From the NCBI RefSeq assembly GCF_001855555.1, contig NZ_MKCT01000001.1, positions 1,116,001 through 1,180,000 of the forward strand: DNA of 64,000 nucleotides. Direction: 5' to 3'. This DNA is from Chromobacterium sphagni (GTDB lineage: Bacteria > Pseudomonadota > Gammaproteobacteria > Burkholderiales > Chromobacteriaceae). A model generated the notes under the pieces. That model saw nothing but the letters and a program-made list of their open reading frames with translations. It was not told where the DNA came from and did no database searches. This document shows positions 27,050 through 34,761 of this stretch, in pieces. A program made the translations under genes and the position numbers. Each line of letters starts with the position of its first letter. The stretch's first letter is position 1.

Positions 27050-28113
27050 GGGGCAATCCTTTTTTCAAATGCCAGATCAGCAACTTGTCGCTGCGTCGGA
27101 CTCAGGCAAACCTCCCGGTAAAAGCGCGCGGCTTCGCCAGGGGCGTTCATCAGGCGTCGATGGGCCTCTGCCAGGGAGTGGTAGGGGAGAAACGGGAACA
27201 GGTGATGCAATGCGTGGAAGCGCATGCCAACCGGCTCTAGCAGGGTTAGCCACCGACCGGCGGCATGGTGGTTGACCGAGTCGGCAAGCTGCTCGACATG
27301 GCTCACCGGCTGCCCGTCCAGCCGGTAGTGGTGCGCGAAGCGGGTGCGAATCGCATTGATCAGCAAGGTGGATAGCACCATGCCCGCGTAAAAGAGCAGT
27401 CCTCTTGCCGACAAGAGGCCGTTGGCCAGCAGCCAGAGCATCAGCCAGATAAATAAAGTGGCGCCCGCCTCCTGCCAACGTTGCTCTCGAGCCTGCTTTG
27501 GGCCTGCCTCGGGCCGGACATACCGGAAGTGCAGCACCACGGAGGACAGATGGCGGTCCAGCCATGCGCGTAACGCCGGCGAGAGCAGGGAGGCCGGTGC
27601 CAAGAGGGCGAAACGCGCAAATAGCAGAACAGGCGTCAGCAGGGCGCCCGCGATCAGTATCAGCCAGCTGGCCAGAGGGCTGCGGGCAAAAGGCAAATAC
27701 TCAGGATCCTGCCCAGTGCCGTAATGGCGCGCCGAATGATGGTCCAGATGGCTTTGATACATGAAGGACGGGAGCATCAGCGGAATGCCGCATGCAAGAT
27801 TCCAGGCCAGCATGAAACCGGGCATCTTGCGGCGCGGCACATGCACGATCTCGTGCATGAAGATCGCTGCCCGATAGAGCGCGAGCGTGGCGACGACCGC
27901 GACGGCCAGTTGCAGCCAGGCCGGCAGCCAGCTATTGCTCGACAGCGCGTACAGGCCTCCCCAGAACAGGCCGGTGCTGAGCGCCAGGTCGCTCCAGTAG
28001 ATCCATGCCCGATGCGTCGTCAGGTCTTGTACCAGGGGCAGCAGGTCTGAGATCAGGGAGTGCTGGCGGGCAGTGGGCGGCGCGGCGCGGGAATGGAGGC
28101 TTGCGGTATTCAT
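27046..28113 (-). CDS. Membrane fatty-acid desaturase
   Basis: The 355-residue di-iron membrane enzyme shows the histidine boxes of fatty-acid desaturases: HEIVH at 87-91, HLDHHSARH at 122-130 and HALHH at 300-304. Additional histidine pairs lie at 261-262 and 282-283. Hydrophobic stretches between boxes fit four membrane spans. It should introduce a double bond into a carrier-bound or membrane-bound acyl chain using oxygen and an electron donor not encoded here. It overlaps the genes on both sides by four bases. Confidence 0.9.
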   Translation of the reverse strand: MNTASLHSRAAPPTARQHSLISDLLPLVQDLTTHRAWIYWSDLALSTGLFWGGLYALSSNSWLPAWLQLAVAVVATLALYRAAIFMHEIVHVPRRKMPGFMLAWNLACGIPLMLPSFMYQSHLDHHSARHYGTGQDPEYLPFARSPLASWLILIAGALLTPVLLFARFALLAPASLLSPALRAWLDRHLSSVVLHFRYVRPEAGPKQAREQRWQEAGATLFIWLMLWLLANGLLSARGLLFYAGMVLSTLLINAIRTRFAHHYRLDGQPVSHVEQLADSVNHHAAGRWLTLLEPVGMRFHALHHLFPFLPYHSLAEAHRRLMNAPGEAARFYREVCLSPTQRQVADLAFEKRIAP

Positions 28114-29144
28114 GAGCGCTTCCAGATCACACCATCAAGATAGAAATGATGGAGCACCACGATCAGCGGCAGAATGCCTAGGGTTGGCAGTTCGCTGCAG
28201 AGCACCAGCAGGCTTGCCATCAGCAGGGCGCCACACCAGGCCAGCGGATGCCGGGTCAGATAGCGGACCCCGCGCTGCAGCGCATGGAGTAGAGGACTGG
28301 CAGCATTGTCCTGTTCCGACGGCTGGGCATACAGATTGCGCACTGTAGAGGCGCAAACCAAATGGTATTGAATGGCATGCACGCTGGTGGCGATCAATAT
28401 CAGCGCGTACAGGTCTGAAATCAGCAGATAGGCCGCGTTATACAGGATTAGGACGATAGCCAGCATCAGGTTGACAAAGCGGGGCAGGCCTGCCGCTCTT
28501 CGAGCAGCCTGGTATTCGCGTGCCATGTAGACAAGCGCCGCCAAGCCGAAAACGGCGTAGCCTATGCCGGCGCTCCAGGCGGGAAGCGGCGGCGTGTATA
28601 CCTGCAGCCCCGAGAACGGCAGCGACTGGCCGAATAGCTGGTACTGGCCGAAGCGGAAGCCGCCGTGGCAAAGCCGGTAGAGCAGCGGAGCCGCGAAACC
28701 GCAGATCAGCAGAAGCAATACATGGCGAGTGCTGTGCTTGTAGCCGGACTTGCGCGCATACAGTGTGGCTACGCCGAAGTGCTGCTTGCAGACATGGTAG
28801 GGCTGCCAATATACCCAGATCGTGACCAAGATGGCGTACTGGCCCAGCGTGCCGAGCGCGCTGCATAGCAGGGCTAGGATCAGCAGGCTTCTCCAGAAGC
28901 TCTGGCGATGGCGGTGGAAATCGGCCGGATTGGCGAACAGGCGGATATAGGTGTGCAAGACATGCGGCAGATCTAGCAGCAGCGCAAAGGCCAGCGCGCA
29001 GAGCAGAAAGGATGGGCCGCGCTGTTGGACCGCCAAATAAAGGGCCAGAGAGACGAGGGGGCCGGCTAGCAGAATGGCTGCCGCATCCGCTCGCAAGTTG
29101 AAAAACCAAGGTGGGCGCATCTTGTTGGCGTTGGCGTTGCTCAT
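28110..29144 (-). CDS. Histidine-rich multi-pass membrane protein, possible metal-dependent oxidoreductase
   Basis: The 344-residue protein has about eight to ten hydrophobic segments. Paired histidines sit at membrane edges: HVLHT at 61-65, H77 and H79, QPYHVCKQHFG at 114-124, HAIQYH at 256-261 and LHHFYLDGVIWK at 331-342. I do not recognise a named family. The spacing of His pairs suggests a metal-binding membrane enzyme distantly like desaturases or hydroxylases, and the closing HHFYLDG motif recurs, as I recall, in uncharacterised membrane proteins. The ATG at 29144 gives the hydrophilic MSNANANK start. It overlaps the desaturase gene and lies 68 bases after the first acyl carrier protein gene. 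Confidence 0.6.
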   Translation of the reverse strand: MSNANANKMRPPWFFNLRADAAAILLAGPLVSLALYLAVQQRGPSFLLCALAFALLLDLPHVLHTYIRLFANPADFHRHRQSFWRSLLILALLCSALGTLGQYAILVTIWVYWQPYHVCKQHFGVATLYARKSGYKHSTRHVLLLLICGFAAPLLYRLCHGGFRFGQYQLFGQSLPFSGLQVYTPPLPAWSAGIGYAVFGLAALVYMAREYQAARRAAGLPRFVNLMLAIVLILYNAAYLLISDLYALILIATSVHAIQYHLVCASTVRNLYAQPSEQDNAASPLLHALQRGVRYLTRHPLAWCGALLMASLLVLCSELPTLGILPLIVVLHHFYLDGVIWKRS

Positions 29145-29212
29145 GATTCTTTCGCTCTTGCTGCTGTGAAGGGGACAAGTCGATTGAAGCCGGCGACCGC
29201 TCGGTGCCGGCG

Positions 29213-29479
29213 CTACTCGACGGGCTGGAGTTGAGGTGCAGTCGCGGCTTGCAGCAGGCCGGCAAGCTCCTCGAGCGATGAGTGCTCGAAAGCTGCGAGG
29301 TCTAGCGGCTCGATGCCGAGGCGGCCGCATAGCTCGGAAATCAGCGTCATGACCCCGAGGGAGTCGATGCCAAGCTCCGGCAGGAGCGTGTCGGGATCCA
29401 GTTCGGATGTCGCCAGATGCGTCGGCAGAATGCCTCGCTCGGCGTTTTCGCGCAGCACGTTGCAAATCAGATCAAACAC
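29213..29479 (-). CDS. Acyl carrier protein (first of the cluster), GTG start
   Basis: The carrier domain has the phosphopantetheine Ser40 in LGIDSLGVM. No ATG gives a clean carrier N-terminus; the only upstream ATG adds 37 Arg- and Pro-rich residues read from inside the ligase gene. A GTG at 29479 has GAGG nine bases upstream and gives an 88-residue protein of normal carrier length, so I chose it. That start lies within the last codons of the acyl-AMP ligase, an eight-base overlap. The pairing implies that the ligase loads its fatty acid onto this carrier. Confidence 0.82.
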   Translation of the reverse strand: MFDLICNVLRENAERGILPTHLATSELDPDTLLPELGIDSLGVMTLISELCGRLGIEPLDLAAFEHSSLEELAGLLQAATAPQLQPVE

Positions 29480-31190
29480 TTGATAAATCCTCGGCGTTAG
29501 AGTGCGGCTGGGGTTGCAGGGCGGCCGCCGGCGACGAATGCCGGGCCTGCGCAAATTGCTGGCGCAGTTGTTGGCGCTTGATTTTTCCACTGGTGGTCTT
29601 GGGAATCTGGGAGTGAGTAACGTATTGCACCAGGTCGATCTGGATGCCGCAGCGTTTGGAAACTTCCACCGCGATGCGGCTGGAAGTCGCGGCCTCCTTG
29701 TCCATGGAGGGCGTGTGAACGACGAGGACGACCACGCGCTCTTGGTGAGACGAAAAGTCCAGATAGGAGAAGGCGGCGGCGGAGCCGGGCCGGAGCGCCA
29801 GCAGTTCTTCTACCACCCATTCGATCTGGTAGGGGCTGGCGTTGACGCCGGAACGGGTGATCAAGTCCTTGACGCGACCGCAGACATAGACCTCGTCGTT
29901 ATGAAGAAAACCGATGTCCCCGGTGTCAAACCAGCCATCCTGATCCAGGCAGACAGGCTGTTTGTGGTAGCGATGGATGACCGAGCTGCCGCGAATGCAT
30001 AGCCGTCCGCTGCGGCCGGTCGGGCATGGGTTCCCGGCGTCGTCGAACACGGCTATTTGCACACCGTCGACGGCCTTGCCGTTTGAAACCAGCGCAATCG
30101 CATCGGGTGCGCCAGCAGAGGCCGCCTGGACCTCGCCCGCCAGCTCCAGTTTGGCGCGATCAACCCAACAAATGGCATAGGGTTTTCCAGGGCGGTTCAG
30201 CGATGTGGCCACCACGGTTTCGGCCATGCCATAGGCAGGCTGTACGGTGGAGGGAGACAGACCGTACCGGGAAAACGCCCGGATGAAATCCTGGACATGC
30301 TTGTCGTGCACGGGCTCTGCTCCCGCCCAAGCGTAACGCCAGCTATCCAGCGCCAAGGCCCGATTGGTGAAGGCGTCCGCGAATCGGGTCATCAGTGTAT
30401 AGGCCGAGGCCGGCGCAGGGGAAAGCGTTGCCCGGAAGTTGGAAATCGTCTCCAGCCAGATGGTGGGGCGGCGGGCATAGCTCGCCGTGGGGATCAGGAT
30501 CAACTGCGCGTCGACCCACCATGCCAGGGTAATGGCGGACAAACCCATATCGTGGTGGAGTGGCAGCCAGCTCACCATGATGTCTTGCCGGTTGGCCCCC
30601 ACCCGGCTGGCAATGGCATCGCAATTGGCCGATAGCATATGCTGCGTGATTTCGACGGCTTTGGGCTGTCCGGTGCTGCCGGAAGTCAGCTGCAGCACGG
30701 CAAGGTCGCCGGCTGAGGTCTTGATCGGTCCCGATTGGGGCAGGATACCAGCCGCCCAGTCGCTAAGTTCCTCTTGCAGCAGGATTTTTTCGGCAAGCCC
30801 GCCGGGAATATGCGGAACCACTGCACGCGATGTCAGTAACAATGCAGGTTCCAGCAGCGCCAGCATTTGGGTGAACTGTTCGGGTGTGATGCGGCTGTTG
30901 CTGGCGGCAATATCGTGGGGGAGAAAGCTGATGGCCATGCCTTCGGACCAAGCGGCGATCACCGCGGCCATCGATTCTGCGCAAGTCGGTTGCGCGATGG
31001 CGACGATGTCGCCGCGCTGCAAGCCGCGCTGCAGAAAGCCGGCGCGGTATCGACCGGCCAGTTGCCAGAGTTCATCTCCGGCGAGGAACTGGTCGTGGCT
31101 GGCGCTGGCGCGGATGGTCATGCCGGTTTTGGCTTGGCGCTTGGCCATCCGCTGGATCAGCAGAGTTGGGTGGGCATCGGGGTGAGGCAT
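29472..31190 (-). CDS. Fatty acyl-AMP ligase
   Basis: The 572-residue adenylate-forming enzyme shows LTSGSTGQPK at 168-177 (ATP-binding loop), SWLPLHHDMGL (typical of fatty acyl-AMP ligases), YGMAETV, GDIGFL, GRVKDLI and the C-terminal lysine in PKTTSGKIKR near 541-549. It would activate a free fatty acid as acyl-AMP and pass it to the adjacent carrier protein rather than to CoA. It is the first gene of the sixteen-gene minus-strand block. The ATG at 31190 lacks a strong ribosome binding site; 31148 or 31121 are possible alternative starts. A candidate quorum-sensing-type operator lies about 106 bases upstream. Confidence 0.88.
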   Translation of the reverse strand: MPHPDAHPTLLIQRMAKRQAKTGMTIRASASHDQFLAGDELWQLAGRYRAGFLQRGLQRGDIVAIAQPTCAESMAAVIAAWSEGMAISFLPHDIAASNSRITPEQFTQMLALLEPALLLTSRAVVPHIPGGLAEKILLQEELSDWAAGILPQSGPIKTSAGDLAVLQLTSGSTGQPKAVEITQHMLSANCDAIASRVGANRQDIMVSWLPLHHDMGLSAITLAWWVDAQLILIPTASYARRPTIWLETISNFRATLSPAPASAYTLMTRFADAFTNRALALDSWRYAWAGAEPVHDKHVQDFIRAFSRYGLSPSTVQPAYGMAETVVATSLNRPGKPYAICWVDRAKLELAGEVQAASAGAPDAIALVSNGKAVDGVQIAVFDDAGNPCPTGRSGRLCIRGSSVIHRYHKQPVCLDQDGWFDTGDIGFLHNDEVYVCGRVKDLITRSGVNASPYQIEWVVEELLALRPGSAAAFSYLDFSSHQERVVVLVVHTPSMDKEAATSSRIAVEVSKRCGIQIDLVQYVTHSQIPKTTSGKIKRQQLRQQFAQARHSSPAAALQPQPHSNAEDLSSV

Positions 31191-31295
31191 AGATAGGTAG
31201 GCGACTGTGGGGAACTTTTATGGAGTAAAAATGCCACAGGCACTTTTTGATGACAACAATGAACTTTATGGAATATTGAGAACTATTAAAATTGT

Positions 31296-31310
31296 CTGAC
31301 TGTTTGGCAG
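31296..31310 (-). promoter_or_regulatory. Candidate LuxR/CviR-type operator
   Basis: Reads CTGCCAAACAGTCAG on the minus strand. Both half-sites fit CTGNC and GNCAG of the consensus I recall for CviR, but the spacer is five rather than six bases. An overlapping perfect dyad GACTG-N5-CAGTC is centred one base away from it. It lies about 106 bases before the first gene of the lipid cluster, a sensible distance for an activator. Visual match only. Confidence 0.3.
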
Positions 31311-31381
31311 TCTATTCCCATGAATATTACAATGAGGAATAAATATGCCAATGGTTTTTGCGTGTGTGATGCAAGAAAGTT

Positions 31382-31414
31382 GCACTTTCACGCGTAGCCT
31401 ATGGCGTGAAGTGC
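31382..31414. repeat. Strong imperfect hairpin in the gap
   Basis: Twelve bases at 31382-31393 pair with eleven at 31404-31414 with one bulged T around a ten-base loop. It lies 200 bases beyond the GIY-YIG gene and has no clear T-run, so it may be a processed 3' end, a small RNA part, or a terminator insulating the lipid cluster. Confidence 0.4.
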
Positions 31415-31612
31415 CGGCGCCACCGTCTGCCATCGCTGTCTGTTTGGTCGATGGGGGGTGTGCGGAGGGGAAATAATGCAATCGATGGAAGCCGCTGTTC
31501 AGGCTTGAACAGTGTTTCGCAGTGCGTATCCGGCGCGGATTTGAGAGTGGCGGCGATTGCCGGTTGGCATCGAGTGGGAGGGCCGTCGATTACAGCCCTT
31601 CACCAAGCGGGT

Positions 31613-31912
31613 TCAGCCAAAACCGACGGCATCGCCATGGCGGCGGAGAAAATCCCGTTTGGCTGCGGCGGAGAGCTTCTTGAACGCGTATTCCGCCTGC
31701 AGCGCGGCGGAGCGGTCCGGGTATTCGATCACCAGCGCGATGGCGGCGGGGGGATTGAGCCGGGTGTAGCGCGCGCCCTTGCCTGTCTGGTGCTGCGCGT
31801 AGCGGCGCGCCACATCGGTGCTGACGCCGGTGTAGAGCGCGCCGTTCCCACAGCGCAGCACATAGAGGAACCAGGGCCGGGACCGGCCCTGGGGAACATC
31901 AGATGCTGGCAT
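31613..31912 (-). CDS. Small GIY-YIG nuclease-fold protein
   Basis: This 99-residue protein has the GIY-YIG fold seen in UPF0213-like proteins: [19 protein letters not shown] (the two aromatic strands, here LYV and LYTG), the following Arg in VARRYAQH and the Glu in QAEYAFKKL. The family includes single-domain proteins of uncertain role in DNA repair or recombination. The start overlaps the end of the TerC-CBS gene by 14 bases, so the two are probably co-transcribed. Confidence 0.85.
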   Translation of the reverse strand: MPASDVPQGRSRPWFLYVLRCGNGALYTGVSTDVARRYAQHQTGKGARYTRLNPPAAIALVIEYPDRSAALQAEYAFKKLSAAAKRDFLRRHGDAVGFG

Positions 31913-33479
31913 CGAAGCCTTCGGCCAGCGGGCTGATCAGCACCCGCTCGGTGCGGTTGCCCTTCTGCGCGGTGACGCGCAGCTTCCAGTCGCCGACGGT
32001 CACCTCGTCGCCCTCGCGCGGGATGCGTTCCAGGCAGTCCATCAACAGGCCGGCCACGGTGTGGAAGTCTTCGTCCTCGAAGTCGCCCAGCGTCAGGTAC
32101 TGCTCCAGCGTCATCAACTCCAGGCTGCCTTCCACGTCGTAGCTGCCGTCGGTGTTGACCACGATGGCCGGCAGCTCGTGTTTTTCATGCTCTTCCGGGA
32201 ATTCGCCGGCGATCGCCTCCATCAGATCCTTCTGGGTGACGATGCCTTCCAGGCTGCCGAATTCGTTGACCACGAAGGCCATGTCGGCGGCGTTCTGGCG
32301 GAAGCTCTCCAGCGCCTTCAGCACGGTCACGGTTTCCGGCAGCACCAGCGGTTGGCGCAGCGCGGCGTCGATGTCGAGCTGGCCGCCGTCCAAGAGCTGG
32401 GCCAGCAGGTCCTTGCGGGCGACGATGCCCAGCGGCTCGTCTATGCTGCCGTCGCGAATCACCACCAGCCGCGAATAGGGGCTGTCGCGCAGCGCCTTGC
32501 GGCGGGCGGCTTCCGGCTGGCTCAGGTCCAGCCGGTGGATGTCGGCGCGCGGAGTGGCGATCACGCGGATCGGCCGTTCTGCCAGGGTCAGCACGCTGTG
32601 TATCATCGCGCGCTCGTTGTGGCCGAAGGCGGTGTCTTCCACCGGCTGCGGGCCGACTTCCGGCTTGGCCTCGGGCTTGGCTTCCGACAGGCGGGTGCCC
32701 ATCAGGCTGAGCACCGCGTTGGCGGTGCGCTCGCGGAAGCTCTGGTTGCGGTTGAGGTAGCGGACGCGGTTGGCCTGCGACACCTGGTTGAACGATTCGA
32801 TCAACACCGAGAAGCCGATGGCGGCGTACAGATAGCCCTTGGGAATGTGGAAGCCGAAGCCGTCGGCCACCAGACTGAAGCCTATCATCAGCAAAAAACC
32901 CAGGCACAGCATCACGACGGTGGGGTGGGCGTTGACGAAGGCGGTCAGCGGCTTGCTGGCGGCGATCATCAGGACCATGGCGATGACCACGGCCAGCATC
33001 ATCACCGGCAGGTGCTCGGACATGCCGATGGCGGTCACCACCGAGTCTATCGAGAACACCGCGTCCAGCACCAGGATCTGCGCGACGACGGTGGCGAAGG
33101 CGGCGTAGGCGCGCTGGCCGCTGCCCTTCACCTCGTCCACGCCTTCCAGCCGCTCATGCAGCTCGGTGGTGGCCTTGAACAGCAGGAACACGCCGCCGCC
33201 CAGCATGATCAGATCGCGGCCGGCGAAGCCCTGGCCCCAGATCGAGAACAGCGGGGTGGTGAGGGTGACCAGCCAGGAGATGCTGGCCAGCAGTGCCAGG
33301 CGCATGATCAGCGCCAGCGACAGGCCGGTGATGCGGGCGCGGTCGCGTTGTTCCGGCGGGAGCTTTTCGGCCAGGATGGCCACGAAAATCAGGTTGTCGA
33401 TGCCGAGCACGATCTCGAGAATGATCAGCGTCAAGAGGCCCAGCCAGGCGGCGGGGTCGGACAGCCACGATAAGTCCAT
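31899..33479 (-). CDS. TerC-family membrane protein with CBS pair and CorC/HlyC domain
   Basis: The 526-residue protein begins with a TerC domain (about 1-235) of seven or so membrane helices. Its signatures are [16 protein letters not shown] and [14 protein letters not shown], where acidic residues lie in the membrane. A cytoplasmic linker leads to a CBS pair (about 300-425) and a CorC/HlyC domain (about 440-520, [14 protein letters not shown]). E. coli YoaE and YegH have the same plan. TerC proteins are linked to manganese or other metal export, in some cases to metal loading of secreted proteins. The role here is inferred from family only. Confidence 0.9.
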   Translation of the reverse strand: MDLSWLSDPAAWLGLLTLIILEIVLGIDNLIFVAILAEKLPPEQRDRARITGLSLALIMRLALLASISWLVTLTTPLFSIWGQGFAGRDLIMLGGGVFLLFKATTELHERLEGVDEVKGSGQRAYAAFATVVAQILVLDAVFSIDSVVTAIGMSEHLPVMMLAVVIAMVLMIAASKPLTAFVNAHPTVVMLCLGFLLMIGFSLVADGFGFHIPKGYLYAAIGFSVLIESFNQVSQANRVRYLNRNQSFRERTANAVLSLMGTRLSEAKPEAKPEVGPQPVEDTAFGHNERAMIHSVLTLAERPIRVIATPRADIHRLDLSQPEAARRKALRDSPYSRLVVIRDGSIDEPLGIVARKDLLAQLLDGGQLDIDAALRQPLVLPETVTVLKALESFRQNAADMAFVVNEFGSLEGIVTQKDLMEAIAGEFPEEHEKHELPAIVVNTDGSYDVEGSLELMTLEQYLTLGDFEDEDFHTVAGLLMDCLERIPREGDEVTVGDWKLRVTAQKGNRTERVLISPLAEGFDASI

Positions 33480-33569
33480 GATGGTGTAGAACGTTCCTTA
33501 AGGGATAAAAAAGGGATAAAAGCGCTACAAGGATACCAAATGCCACTGCGGTAGGCGGGGAAAATGCAA

Positions 33570-33594
33570 AACGCCCCGCTTGCGGCGGGGCGTT
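33570..33594 (-). terminator. Rho-independent terminator of ccsB
   Basis: On the minus strand AACGCCCCGCC, a short loop and GGGGCGTTTTGCATTTT follow the ccsB stop by about 20 bases, a GC-rich stem with a T-rich tail. Confidence 0.85.
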
Positions 33595-33612
33595 GATGAT
33601 GGCAGGGAAAGA

Positions 33613-34761
33613 TTACAGCCCGCCGTACGAGTGCAGCCCGGACAGGAACATGTTGACGCCGAGGAAGGCGAAGGTGGTGACCAGGAGGCCGCCGACCGAC
33701 CACCAGGCCAGCGGCGCGCCGCGCCAGCCCTTCACCAGCCGGATGTGCAGCCAGGCGGCGTAGTTGAGCCAGACGATCAGCGCCCAGGTTTCCTTCGGGT
33801 CCCAGCTCCAGTAGCCGCCCCAGGCGTCGGCCGCCCACATCGCGCCCAGGATGGTGGCGATGGTGAAGAACAGGAAGCCGACTGAGATGGCCTTGTACAT
33901 CATCTCGTCCAGTACCTCGGCCGAGGGCAGGCGGTCCTTCAGCCAGCCCTTCAGTACCAGCAGCTCGCCTACGCCCAGCATCGCTGCCAGCGCGAAGGAG
34001 CCGTAGCCGACGAAGTTGGCCGGCACGTGTATCTTCATCCACCACGACTGCAGCGCCGGGATCAGCGGCTGGATCTCATGCGCCTGGCGGTCCAGGCTGT
34101 ACCACAGGATGAAGCAGACGGTGGCGCTGATCACCGGCAGCACCAGCGCGCCGGCCTGGCGGGCGGCGAACTGCGCTTCGTAGTACAGGTACATCAGCGC
34201 GGTGATCAGACAGAACAGCACCATCACTTCGTAGAGATTGGACACCGGGATATGGCCGACGTCCGGCGCGATCAGGTAGCTCTCGTACCAGCGCACGAAC
34301 AGGCCGGCGAAGCCCATGACGGCGGCGGACCAGGTCAGGCCGCGGCCCATGCGCAGCAGCAGCTCGGAGCGCCGCGCCACCGCCAGCCAGTAGACGGCGG
34401 TGGCCAGGAAGAACAGCGTGCACATCCACATGATGGCCGATTGACTGGACAACGCAAACTTCAGCCAGAACGCGGTCTGGCCGCGCGCCAGGTCGTGGCG
34501 GTAGTCGGCGATGGCCAGCAGCGCCAAGGCGCCCGCCAGCGGGAAGAACCAGCGCCAGGATTTCCAGAACCAGCCCAGCGCGACCAGGCCCAGCGCCGCG
34601 CCGGCCAGGATGCCCTGTTCGTAGACGTCCATGCCCTGGTGGTAGAGCTGGAAGGCGCGACCGGCGGCCAGCGCGATCAACAGCGCGTAGCCCCAGTCCC
34701 AGAGGCTCAGCCGCTTCCATAGCGGCGTCCGTGCAAAAGAATTCGTAGCCAGTTCCATCAT
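33613..34761 (-). CDS. ccsB: Cytochrome c biogenesis protein CcsB (ResC/CcsA type)
   Basis: The 382-residue inner-membrane protein handles haem for system II cytochrome c maturation. The tryptophan-rich haem motif is intact (WGGYWSWDPKETWA near residue 315), with flanking histidines in KIHVPANFVGY and WLHIRLVKGW. About eight membrane helices are seen. The start at 34761 overlaps the resB stop (ATGA). With ResB it forms the haem-export and ligation complex, serving proteins such as the adjacent cytochrome c4. Confidence 0.93.
   Translation of the reverse strand: MMELATNSFARTPLWKRLSLWDWGYALLIALAAGRAFQLYHQGMDVYEQGILAGAALGLVALGWFWKSWRWFFPLAGALALLAIADYRHDLARGQTAFWLKFALSSQSAIMWMCTLFFLATAVYWLAVARRSELLLRMGRGLTWSAAVMGFAGLFVRWYESYLIAPDVGHIPVSNLYEVMVLFCLITALMYLYYEAQFAARQAGALVLPVISATVCFILWYSLDRQAHEIQPLIPALQSWWMKIHVPANFVGYGSFALAAMLGVGELLVLKGWLKDRLPSAEVLDEMMYKAISVGFLFFTIATILGAMWAADAWGGYWSWDPKETWALIVWLNYAAWLHIRLVKGWRGAPLAWWSVGGLLVTTFAFLGVNMFLSGLHSYGGL

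Larger units (their letters stand above)
31191..31612. other. Regulatory gap upstream of the lipid cluster
   Basis: No gene is supported in this 422-base stretch. It is A+T-rich from 31191 to 31380, as expected for the promoter of the minus-strand lipid cluster, and contains a dyad at 31296-31310. A second dyad TGCC-ACA-GGCA lies at 31231-31241 in A/T-rich flanks. A strong hairpin at 31382-31414 pairs GCACTTTCACGC with GCGTGAAGTGC with one bulged T. The remainder, to 31612, is the downstream region of the GIY-YIG gene. Confidence 0.5.
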
